A stretch of 64,000 bases of DNA from positions 62,001 through 126,000 of the forward strand of contig NW_026570437.1 of assembly GCF_019649055.1 (NCBI RefSeq). Direction: 5' to 3'. Positions within the stretch are counted from its first letter, which is position 1; every line of letters begins with the position of its first letter. The notes beneath the pieces were generated by a model, which was not told where the DNA came from, ran no database searches, and saw nothing but the letters and a program-made list of their open reading frames with translations. The position numbers and the translations under genes were made by a program. The stretch is from Paramacrobiotus metropolitanus (lineage: Eukaryota; Tardigrada; Eutardigrada; Parachela; Macrobiotidae). Positions 54,950-63,441 of this stretch are shown piece by piece.

Positions 54950-57900
54950 AATACCAACCAGAACGGAAGATTCCGAGGTACCGCCACGAAGCGGCCCTCG
55001 CCCAGCTGGATCGCCGACCAGCATACCAGCACCCAATGAAAGGGTTATTTCACCGTTGAGCCGACCTTCGCCAACCGGAAGCGAGTCGACTCGAGTAACC
55101 GAAGCTCAACAAACGGCGAAGCCGACCAAGGCGACACAAAGTCGACCAGTCGACCTGAAGATCCGACCATCACCGTTAATGTTCGAACCTGGCGAACTCG
55201 GTAGTGAAAGAACCCCGACACCGAACGACGAAGTCTTTGACACAACAAAGGTGTCAAGACCGAACAGTGCGGACGGATTCTTCACAACACCGGTGAAGTC
55301 CAACCAGGACGACCTCACCTACCAGGCCAGTACACTCGAATATACGGCCGAGAAGTGGATAGCGGCAACACCGCCCGAAAGGATCGTAGACGTTGACCTA
55401 CTCCGCTCGAGATGCCGTAGACTGATCACTCAGATCGCTTTGGCAGACAGAATTATCGACTCGGTGGGAAAATCGCTCCGAAACTCGGAAGATACCCATC
55501 GGCTCGAACGAGGCAAATGGGAACGCGAAATGGCCGACGCCAACAAAGGCATCGCCATCCAACAACGGGAAATTGACCGGCTGAATGCCATATTGAAGCG
55601 CACCGACCAACCGTGTCGGCATGACATCGACGAAGCCACTACACTCAAGGGCATGCTGGATCGATCTATGGATGCGGTCCATGAGTTGAACCGAGAACTC
55701 GCCGAAGCGAACAAAGCGCTCGAAGAAGCCCAAAAAGACCTGGCCGATGTACAGACCGCACTGGTCGAGTCGGAGCAGGCAGCCGGAGCGTTCCACCAGC
55801 AACTCAATACGGCGAACGAAGAAGCCGAGGTCTATCGAAACGAAGTCGATAGATACGTGGTGGAACTGAAGAAGGCCGACGACGAGATCGACCGCCTAAC
55901 ACACAGAGTCGACGAGCTAGAGGCGGAAATCGAACTTGTCTTCACCAGAATGGGACGACGGTTCATCGACGCGAACGCTCGGGACATGGGCTTTCCTAAC
56001 CAAAGGACAGCCGACGTCGACCTAGTGGAAGCAAACGCCCAACTAGCTGACCAAGTCCATGGACTGAACCAAGTCCTTAAGGAGGAACAGAAACTCCGAG
56101 CTCAACTCGAGTACAACTTGAACGAGGCCCAAAAGGTAAACGAGGCGCAACACAGTCGCATCCTTTACCTGGAGGCCCGTGAAGTCGAACTGTACGACTT
56201 CGGCGAACAGGCCGCCCGCAATCTCACAGATATGATGCGGCAAATGGACGAAATGGACATCGAAACAAGATGTCTGAGGGAAGAAAAGAAACACCTGGAA
56301 CAAAGCCAGGTCGAACTTCCCCCATACCAAGAACATAGTCGGGTTGAACCGCCCTCATACCGGACGTCCATGGCACAGGATCAACAGCCGTCACGAACAA
56401 TAAGTGACATCCTGTGGGGAATTAACCCGACCCAGGAAATGGTGAAGAAGGAGAACAACACCTCCTACTTCGTCGGAGTCGTAACAACCGACCCGAGTGT
56501 GGGAACAATCCCACAACCACCAGCAGTACCGAGTGCTCCGGAACCGGAACACAACACGTCGACTGCGGCACCACGAGTGCCAACGACGAACGTGGCGACA
56601 ACGACGTCGGCCGGTGCGTATACCAGCACCTCGTACGCGACGCGGACAACAATGTACGCGCCGGTACCTAACGCCAGGAGAGACTGGACAACGGACGCCG
56701 AACGTCTCCCAATCCAGCCACCAAGACCTGGCATGGAGGCATACCGGCCACCACGGACGAATTCCAACCCGAACTTGCTCCGCCAGAACCCGCAGTTCGA
56801 CCTTGAACGCGGGCGAGCTCGGTCATTCAACACGGCCGACCAGCAGCAGGACGGACGAAACGGAGAAGACAGCTCCGACCAGCAAGGCCGGAGACCTCCA
56901 AACCGACCTACACAAAGTCGGATGCCGGCTCAGGGAACACAGCCCGACCGGTACGGAAGAGTCTACGATCAACCGAGCGGATTCTATCCGCCGGCGCCGA
57001 GACAAAATCGAGCGCCCCTTCCACAACAGTATGGAGGACAGCCGCAACAGCCTCGTCACGCAGACCAGGCTCAGGCTCGGCATCCGCAACAGGACGGATA
57101 CGAAGGCCATGACGACGATGCCTACCAACAGGAGGCGTACGAAGACCAACAAGGTCACATGCCATACGTCAATCCACCACCCGCCCCGGCTGCACAACAA
57201 GCTGCGCCGGCGGCACCCAAATCCCTGGAACAAAACCCAGCACACGTTGCTTTGGTACGAGCAATAGCCCACGGACGTCGGCAACCCTTACCACCGTTCG
57301 ACGGGGACCACACCAAACTTCATGGGTGGCTTAAGCAAATCCGAAGCCTGTATCGTCAAGCCCAACGATGGTATGAAGACGATCAGACCTTCATGTCCGA
57401 CTTGATAGCCGAACTGGACGGCCAAGCGAAAGAATGGCATACTCTCGAAGCCGCCGGAGAACCACTCGGCGGATGGCCAGTCAACTTATGGCTGACCAAA
57501 TTCGAGCAGAGATTTGCGGACAAAAACAAAGAAGTGAACATGATATCCAGGATTAACAAACGGATATTCCGTTTCGGCGAAGAAACGCCGGAACAATACT
57601 ACGACGCAATGATGTTCATGAAGTCCCAAGTCCCGACGGTCACAGACCAAATCATACTGTACCACCTTAAGGAGAACGTTCACGAGCCCCAACTGCGGGC
57701 GGCCCTGGAAATCAGGATGCCGTCAACGCCGATCGAGTTCCGCGACTATTTACGGGACTTCGTCAACGGCAAGGAAATGTACGAGGTACGCAAGTCGCGT
57801 GACAGCGACTACGCTAGAGTTCGGGCAGCAACACCTGCACCTGTCCCGACTCCACCTCCGGCGATACCGCAACAGACCGGATATCAGCCCCACATGATGC

Positions 57901-58745
57901 CGGGATACCAAACTCCAACGGCACAGTACGGACAACTAAGTCCGGCCCCGACGCCACCGGTGCAACAAGCACCAGTCCAGCAACAGACGTGGGCAGGCGC
58001 GGCAGCGGCGAACCTGAATTCCCTGGCACCTGGAGTTGGAGCCCCCGTTAACAACTACGGCGGCCCAGGTTATAGCTCGGGCGGTAACCAAAACAACACA
58101 GGTTTTGGTTACGGACAGAACTCGAACCAGGGGTACTCCGCATACGGACAGTATCCTCCACAAGGATACGGCGGCGGAGGTTATGGTCGCGGAAAAGGAC
58201 GCGGCGGCGGGAATCGCGGCCGTGGGAACTTCCCTAACCGCGGCGGAGGCGGCGGCCCACAAGGCAACCGACCTCCCCAGGCACAACAAAGTGCTCGGCA
58301 AGGAACATCGTACGTTGATAAGATGGAGGCAGCCTTCTTCCAGTGGACGAAGGACAAGACCTTCCGATGCAGGCACTGCATGTTCAACAACCATGACGAG
58401 TCGCGCTGCATCTATGGCTCGGATAACAATCCGAACCTTCGGTGGTACGACGACTGGTACCGCCGATACTCGACGAATGGCCCGGTAGGCTCGGTGAATC
58501 CCTTCTGGAAGGACATCGTGCCCCCGCCGCGCCAACGCCAACAGGCAGGAGGCTCGGGTAGCCCCGGTAACAGAAACCGGTCGCCCGGCCAGGGGAATGG
58601 CGGAAACCGCAACAATAGCGGTGGGAACCAACAAGGTTCCCCGGCATACAGAGAACCGTTGCCGCCCCGCCAGTCGTTAAACTCGACGCCACCCAACAAT
58701 GGGCCGGCTCGGAGTAACTCCCCGGGAAACGCCCAAGGTCGATGA
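54660..58745 (+). CDS. gag: Main Gag frame of element B, very long, coiled-coil bearing
   Basis: 1361 open codons; real coding sense probably begins near 54900. Order: disordered Pro/Ser/Thr region (to about residue 240); a coiled coil of about 300 residues (about 245-553; LAEANKALEEAQKDLADVQT); a Pro/Gln-rich region; a capsid-type region (LHGWLKQIRSLYRQAQRWYE to PIEFRDYLRDFV, about 880-1030); a Gly/Arg-rich GRG stretch (about 1170-1205); and one CCHC knuckle (CRHCMFNNHDESRC, about 1237-1250). It ends at TGA 58743-58745. With its N-terminal extension this Gag is much longer than typical Ty3/gypsy Gag, and the coiled coil is the reason. Confidence 0.85.
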   Translation: MNNNLRWPTNKWSTSRRQKKSVNSRPTCHKLTGPNNRLRPEWISRQQKSAMSNRPHRSEGFHRPRKSEKRKSATSNRLPLERQPTDTKSDAAVQSTKIPTRTEDSEVPPRSGPRPAGSPTSIPAPNERVISPLSRPSPTGSESTRVTEAQQTAKPTKATQSRPVDLKIRPSPLMFEPGELGSERTPTPNDEVFDTTKVSRPNSADGFFTTPVKSNQDDLTYQASTLEYTAEKWIAATPPERIVDVDLLRSRCRRLITQIALADRIIDSVGKSLRNSEDTHRLERGKWEREMADANKGIAIQQREIDRLNAILKRTDQPCRHDIDEATTLKGMLDRSMDAVHELNRELAEANKALEEAQKDLADVQTALVESEQAAGAFHQQLNTANEEAEVYRNEVDRYVVELKKADDEIDRLTHRVDELEAEIELVFTRMGRRFIDANARDMGFPNQRTADVDLVEANAQLADQVHGLNQVLKEEQKLRAQLEYNLNEAQKVNEAQHSRILYLEAREVELYDFGEQAARNLTDMMRQMDEMDIETRCLREEKKHLEQSQVELPPYQEHSRVEPPSYRTSMAQDQQPSRTISDILWGINPTQEMVKKENNTSYFVGVVTTDPSVGTIPQPPAVPSAPEPEHNTSTAAPRVPTTNVATTTSAGAYTSTSYATRTTMYAPVPNARRDWTTDAERLPIQPPRPGMEAYRPPRTNSNPNLLRQNPQFDLERGRARSFNTADQQQDGRNGEDSSDQQGRRPPNRPTQSRMPAQGTQPDRYGRVYDQPSGFYPPAPRQNRAPLPQQYGGQPQQPRHADQAQARHPQQDGYEGHDDDAYQQEAYEDQQGHMPYVNPPPAPAAQQAAPAAPKSLEQNPAHVALVRAIAHGRRQPLPPFDGDHTKLHGWLKQIRSLYRQAQRWYEDDQTFMSDLIAELDGQAKEWHTLEAAGEPLGGWPVNLWLTKFEQRFADKNKEVNMISRINKRIFRFGEETPEQYYDAMMFMKSQVPTVTDQIILYHLKENVHEPQLRAALEIRMPSTPIEFRDYLRDFVNGKEMYEVRKSRDSDYARVRAATPAPVPTPPPAIPQQTGYQPHMMPGYQTPTAQYGQLSPAPTPPVQQAPVQQQTWAGAAAANLNSLAPGVGAPVNNYGGPGYSSGGNQNNTGFGYGQNSNQGYSAYGQYPPQGYGGGGYGRGKGRGGGNRGRGNFPNRGGGGGPQGNRPPQAQQSARQGTSYVDKMEAAFFQWTKDKTFRCRHCMFNNHDESRCIYGSDNNPNLRWYDDWYRRYSTNGPVGSVNPFWKDIVPPPRQRQQAGGSGSPGNRNRSPGQGNGGNRNNSGGNQQGSPAYREPLPPRQSLNSTPPNNGPARSNSPGNAQGR
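58724..58730 (+). promoter_or_regulatory. -1 ribosomal frameshift site G-GGA-AAC
   Basis: GGGAAAC lies in the gag frame as ..G GGA AAC, a canonical X-XXY-YYZ heptamer, four codons before the gag stop. A -1 shift enters the open 58742-61666 frame with no stop between. The ATGA stop/start overlap at 58742-58745 is an alternative route by reinitiation. Confidence 0.8.
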
Positions 58746-61666
58746 GCTCCGGTGACTCATTCGACCTCCAACATCCGACCGAACCACCGGACAAGGATAA
58801 CCCCACTAATCAGCCGCTAACTTCCCGGAACGAGCCGAACTTAGATCCGTTACAACAACGGATCGTAACAGTCCTAAACACATTAGGACTGGATTGGATC
58901 AGTTGCACGGAAGACGAACTTCTTACGGCACTGTCCGCCTCTACAAAGGAGGCAGAAGCTGCTCGAATTAAGGCAGCCGAACTCGGAATTTCCATCAACA
59001 ATGGCGAAATCGAGATCCGGACCGGAACGCAAGAAATGCCCGGCCGAACTGACCCAGCGCATCGACTTGGCGCTGGAACATCGGAAGCTCGGAACGAACC
59101 GAACTTTCCTACAACGATAGAGGAAGGCTACCAACAGGTAGCCACCATCCTCCAACTACTCGGACTGAACGAAAACAGCTCCGAGGAGGATTTCGCAAAG
59201 GCGATATCGACCTCCACAAAGGAGGCGGCGACGGCTCGGAAGTTAGCCGCTCAGTTCGGCGTGTACGCCAACAATGGCACCGTCGAAGCGTGGCCCGGGA
59301 TGCAACAAGCACTCGAGGCGACCGACCCAGCCCCTCGATTCGAAGCTGGAACGTCGGAGGTCGGAACGCAGAAATTGCCCGACCTAAGCAGCGCAAACAA
59401 TGCGACTGCGCCGTCCGTCACACAAAGTGACGTAGCACGGCCCGGCCACGGAAGTTGGACCGGATTGCCGGTGAGGATAAACTCAACCGAGCAGGCCAGA
59501 CGATGCCCAAGACGCGGAGGACCGGGACGCCGATTCACGCACAGGGGCAACAGAAACTTCCCCAATGTATCATCCGCACGCGCAACGGATAGATACGCTG
59601 CGACAATGGCAGCCATCGACCTCACCGAAGAATCGGAAGGAGAAGTCGAAGAATGGGAAACAGTCCCATTGGAAGCACAGGTACCCGTTTACTCTCGGCC
59701 GGGAGAAGCGGACCTCTTCCAGCCAAAAGAACGACCAGCTAGAACGATAGCCAGTTCTCGAACATTCCTGAACCTCGACTATATGTGGTCGAAATTGAGG
59801 CCAACAGACACCTCAATAGAGGAACGGATACTGGCTCAGGCACAACGGTTCCGAACCGCCAAATTACCGGAGGACGGAGTAGCTAACCGACCTGAGGTAC
59901 AGGAAGCGGGTGAAGTCGGAGTCGAACTTACACAAAGTTCAACTCAACAGCCAGCCGACCACGGACCGGTGTCACTAATTCCCATCAAACCAACGATACG
60001 GGAAGTAACCTTTGAGAAGGGAACGCATAAGAAACCGAAAACAGTTCGAGCTTGGACACACGAAATCCAAGTCGGATCCACGCCCACAATGGCGATGTTA
60101 GATACCGGAGCGGAGACTTCGCTCATCGAACAACGGTTTTGCGAGAGGAACGGTTTAACGATGCAACCCCTCGGACATTACACCAAAATACTTGGAGTGG
60201 GCGGACAAGTCGCCTTTGTAGTGTCACACTGCTGTACGGCACCTGTAACAATGCAGGGCTTTACTAGCCATCACACATTCCATGTCCAGCCGACCGAAGC
60301 GGATATCCCAGTGCTACTCGGATGCGACTACCTGCATTCGAAGTTCACTTTTATTCTTACACCAATTCCAATTCCGGAACAACCGGAAGGAAAGATGGTA
60401 GTGCAGTCTATCCCGATACCAGAGGCATCGGACACGGTAGGAAACGAAGCTCGGATTAGTCGGCTTGATCACCCGGCGAACTCCACACGTAAAATCTGCC
60501 GCGATTGCCGGGATACGAACCGCACTCTGTTGGAGGAACTAGCACTCCACAACGTGATAGAGCACTATCAGAAACGGATACGCAACGGTACACTACGAAC
60601 GGCAAGGACGGTACTGAAGTCTATCCCGATACCAGAGGCACCCGCTGAAGCGGATGCCCAGAACCTAGAACGAGTACGACAAAAGTACCGAACTTGGTTC
60701 TCGGGAGCTCGACACTTTCTCGACCAACGGACGTTGGAGATGGTGACCACTCTGCGACAGAACGGAGCGGTAACTTACGAGCAAATACGGGACGCACAAC
60801 AAATGTGTGAACCAGTAATCGCCCTCATGAACGACATAGAGGACGAAGCATGGGAATGGGAAGATGAACGAATTCCGATCCATCGACAGTACATGGAATA
60901 CGGACTTCCCGTCCCACGACCTTTGGAAATGCCCTGCCAGGAACTAGGCTTTCAACTTTTTGCCTACATGCAGCGAGTTCAGTTGCACGGAGAATCGTCA
61001 ACGACCGCATTCTGGCAACGGTATGGCGAAGACACCGCTATAACGCGACATGTTCCCGACCCATTGCCGCCAATTGAGGAGCATACTCCGACCACAGTGC
61101 AATTCGTGAGTAGCCCGGCGAAACCCCAGGACGACGTAATCCTGGAGGAAACTGATAAACCTTATCAGTGTACCATCTGTAAGGACAACATTGACGGAGT
61201 GGTACGGGCCATAAAGGCTCATCACGACTTAACTTGGTCGGACGACAGACCGTCGTCACCGTCACCTCCGCAACAGGAACGGAAGGTAGACCGCTTTCGG
61301 AAGCCCCAACAGACGAGCATCCGATGGCTGAGCGACATAGGCTCACAACCAACCGACCTTGAGAATCAGGACGGAGCAAGTCGACCTACCCAACCGACGG
61401 AGCAAGTCGACCAAGCCGAAACGACCACACAGGTCGAAGTCGGCAATATACCGCAAGTTGGACAGGAAGACGGAACAACCGTCGAAAACGAAGATTACCA
61501 GTCGGACGACTCGGATATACAGAGTACGAGTGATTCGGCGGACACAGACTCCGATAACCAACCTTCGGAAGAATCCGAGGAAGAAGACGACGAAGAATTC
61601 GACCCGTCAGTCCGGCACTGTAAGACGGATAAACCGAGCATAAACGACTCGGACGATTCGTCATAG
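58742..61666 (+). CDS. Protease-containing ORF of element B
   Basis: 974 codons in the -1 frame relative to gag. Residues about 31-116 and 119-208 form a tandem duplication (STKEAEAARIKAAELG and STKEAATARKLAAQFG; AGTSE blocks). A retroviral-type aspartic protease follows: MLDTGAETSLI at about 452-462 with DTG intact, and LLGCDYLHSKF as the C-terminal flap-side block. Two C2H2-like patterns occur after it: CRDC with two His spaced as in a finger (about 586) and CTIC followed by His residues (about 808). The C-terminus is very acidic and Ser-rich. Ends at UAG 61664-61666. The IPIPE motif occurs three times. Apart from the protease I recognise no family. Confidence 0.85.
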   Translation: MSSGDSFDLQHPTEPPDKDNPTNQPLTSRNEPNLDPLQQRIVTVLNTLGLDWISCTEDELLTALSASTKEAEAARIKAAELGISINNGEIEIRTGTQEMPGRTDPAHRLGAGTSEARNEPNFPTTIEEGYQQVATILQLLGLNENSSEEDFAKAISTSTKEAATARKLAAQFGVYANNGTVEAWPGMQQALEATDPAPRFEAGTSEVGTQKLPDLSSANNATAPSVTQSDVARPGHGSWTGLPVRINSTEQARRCPRRGGPGRRFTHRGNRNFPNVSSARATDRYAATMAAIDLTEESEGEVEEWETVPLEAQVPVYSRPGEADLFQPKERPARTIASSRTFLNLDYMWSKLRPTDTSIEERILAQAQRFRTAKLPEDGVANRPEVQEAGEVGVELTQSSTQQPADHGPVSLIPIKPTIREVTFEKGTHKKPKTVRAWTHEIQVGSTPTMAMLDTGAETSLIEQRFCERNGLTMQPLGHYTKILGVGGQVAFVVSHCCTAPVTMQGFTSHHTFHVQPTEADIPVLLGCDYLHSKFTFILTPIPIPEQPEGKMVVQSIPIPEASDTVGNEARISRLDHPANSTRKICRDCRDTNRTLLEELALHNVIEHYQKRIRNGTLRTARTVLKSIPIPEAPAEADAQNLERVRQKYRTWFSGARHFLDQRTLEMVTTLRQNGAVTYEQIRDAQQMCEPVIALMNDIEDEAWEWEDERIPIHRQYMEYGLPVPRPLEMPCQELGFQLFAYMQRVQLHGESSTTAFWQRYGEDTAITRHVPDPLPPIEEHTPTTVQFVSSPAKPQDDVILEETDKPYQCTICKDNIDGVVRAIKAHHDLTWSDDRPSSPSPPQQERKVDRFRKPQQTSIRWLSDIGSQPTDLENQDGASRPTQPTEQVDQAETTTQVEVGNIPQVGQEDGTTVENEDYQSDDSDIQSTSDSADTDSDNQPSEESEEEDDEEFDPSVRHCKTDKPSINDSDDSS
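60405..60640 (+). repeat. 23-bp direct repeat encoding an SIPIPEA motif
   Basis: Two identical 23-bp copies at 60405-60427 and 60618-60640 in the same reading frame, containing CTATCCCGATACCAGAGGCA. Confidence 0.85.
61664..61666 (+). promoter_or_regulatory. In-frame UAG, possible readthrough stop
   Basis: TCA TAG GGG GAC: the same frame continues open for 385 codons after this stop, with no ATG until about 61979. A purine-rich UAG-G context resembles the gammaretroviral readthrough stop. It may equally be a point mutation. Confidence 0.45.
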
Positions 61667-62821
61667 GGGGACGAAGAACCGACCTACGATGTCCGACTAA
61701 CTACGGCATTGCGGACTATAGTTCACACAGAATTTATAGTCGAGCAACCGGAACAAACCGAACAACCGAAGCCGGTCGACTCCGAACAACAGGAGGAACT
61801 TGACCAACTTAAGGCTTTGTGGGAATTCGGAGGAGGTAAACCGGAGGAAGACGATCTCCGACCTCCAACTTTAGTCGTCCAGCAGTTGTCCACCGAACAA
61901 CCGACCTTGTCTAACTTGACCGACCAACAGAAGTCGGAGCACTTCAACACATGGAAGGCACGAGTTGCCAAAGTAACGATGATTGAGGAGTTGGACCTGG
62001 ACAACAAATGCCCAGAAGTCCACCACCTAAAACTGGATCCCCACGTAGAGACGAAGGCGCTAGACCGACAAGTCGTCTTCAACAGCGAACGAGTCTCCCT
62101 CCCACCATGGTCAACATGCTCGATTAAGGTGCGGACGGCCAAACCAATGGACCCGAGAAGGCCAATTTACTTCTCTACCCTACAACGGGTAGTCCGACCT
62201 ATTCGGCCAATCGAAGCCAAGATCGACATCCGACCGACAAACGACACGGCCTGGATAAACATTCAGAACACGACTCACCAAACAAAGGTGCTGAAGAAAG
62301 GTGTTCGACTCGGACATATGCAATACGCTGATGTCTATGAACCGGAAATCAACAACGCATTTGTCGAATGGGAACTCCCACACAGAGTGGCGAAGACTTG
62401 GCCCCCGACTCGGGAAGTAAAGCCAAAACCCCAATTCGAAGTTTTCGAGGCAACAGGAGTTCGAGCCCAACGGAAGGTCAAACTCATTCCTCGAGCCGTA
62501 ACCATGGTAGAAGTCGTCCTGGACGTACCGGTATCCAAGGACCAAAAATTGATGTACCTCGGTGAATCCGACCCCAAACGAGACGGAGTCGAATTCATGG
62601 ACGGCGTAACCAAGCATGACGGGAAACGATTCACCGTCATGGTGGCAAACCACACTCATCGGGAAGTTACCTTACGGAAACGTGCACCGATGGGTCGAGT
62701 TGAAGCATTTACTATGATGACGGACGACCAAAAGTCGAAGAAGCACGAGTCAACACGGCTGAAGTCGAGCAGGAAGACGCGGAATCCCAAGAGGAGCGAC
62801 GGAGAATCATCGACTCCATGA
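61667..62821 (+). CDS. Linker region between protease and RT of element B
   Basis: Same frame as the protease ORF, after the UAG. It contains two beta-domain-like segments of similar plan: VSLPPWSTCSIKVRTAK ... KKGVRLGHMQ, and VKLIPRAVTMVEVVLDVP ... RKRAPMGRVEAF. Both resemble the PPRSSVIADA ... RKGALLGTIDW linker of element A, so the domain may be duplicated here. After about 62735 the frame loses protein sense while the -1 frame (DGRPKVEEARVNTAEVEQED) gains it, so a frame change lies at about 62705-62740. Confidence 0.6.
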   Translation, partial: GDEEPTYDVRLTTALRTIVHTEFIVEQPEQTEQPKPVDSEQQEELDQLKALWEFGGGKPEEDDLRPPTLVVQQLSTEQPTLSNLTDQQKSEHFNTWKARVAKVTMIEELDLDNKCPEVHHLKLDPHVETKALDRQVVFNSERVSLPPWSTCSIKVRTAKPMDPRRPIYFSTLQRVVRPIRPIEAKIDIRPTNDTAWINIQNTTHQTKVLKKGVRLGHMQYADVYEPEINNAFVEWELPHRVAKTWPPTREVKPKPQFEVFEATGVRAQRKVKLIPRAVTMVEVVLDVPVSKDQKLMYLGESDPKRDGVEFMDGVTKHDGKRFTVMVANHTHREVTLRKRAPMGRVEAFTMMTDDQKSKKHESTRLKSSRKTRNPKRSDGESSTP

Positions 62822-63441
62822 ACTTCGGTAAAAACTTAACCGACGAGCAACTAGCCAAACTGAAGGCCGTTGCATGGGATTACCGGACCGTATTTCCGAC
62901 CTCGAAGAAACCTTACGGAGACGTCAAAGGGGTAACACATACCATTGACGTCCAGGGCGCACAGCCGATTAAGATGAACCCCACCAGGACAAGCTGGAAG
63001 GGACGTGAATTCATCCAAAAACACGTGCAAGAGATGCTCGACCAAGGAGTCATCGAACCGTCATCGGCTGCATGGAGCTTCCCCGTCGTCTTAGCCGCGA
63101 AACGGAACGGAGACGGCACGGTAGGAACACGCTTCTGCATCAACTATATCAAGTTGAATGCCGTCACGAAGAAGAACAACTACCCACTACCGAACCCGGA
63201 CGAGCTACTGGACCGATGTGCCGGAATGGAATACTACGGCAAAGTAGACTGTCAGTCCGGCTTTTGGCAAATTCCCATGGATGAACAGTCCAAGGACTAC
63301 ACGACCTTCGTAACACCCGAAGGCATGTGGCGATTTCAACCGTATGCCGTTTGGAGTCTGCAACGGACCAGCAACTTTCCAAATGCATATGGACAAGATC
63401 ACGGCATCAGCTCGGAAGAAGGGTGTGTTCGCCTACATTGA
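62818..63441 (+). CDS. pol: RT N-terminal part of element B
   Basis: Open frame with the start of a Ty3/gypsy reverse transcriptase: TRTSWKGREFIQKHVQEML, FPVVLAAKR, FCINYIKLNAVTKKNNYPLP, and the FWQIPMDEQSKDYT block. Coding sense already exists upstream in this frame from about 62704. RT sense leaves this frame at about 63338-63342; the remainder to 63441 is out-of-frame. Its ATG overlaps the preceding stop (ATGA), probably by chance. Confidence 0.8.
   Translation: MNFGKNLTDEQLAKLKAVAWDYRTVFPTSKKPYGDVKGVTHTIDVQGAQPIKMNPTRTSWKGREFIQKHVQEMLDQGVIEPSSAAWSFPVVLAAKRNGDGTVGTRFCINYIKLNAVTKKNNYPLPNPDELLDRCAGMEYYGKVDCQSGFWQIPMDEQSKDYTTFVTPEGMWRFQPYAVWSLQRTSNFPNAYGQDHGISSEEGCVRLH

Noticed and set aside
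62818-62821. ATGA stop/start overlap as a translational coupling site before RT
   Set aside because: Protein sense in the RT frame already exists about 110 bp upstream of this ATG, so a frame change is more likely than reinitiation.
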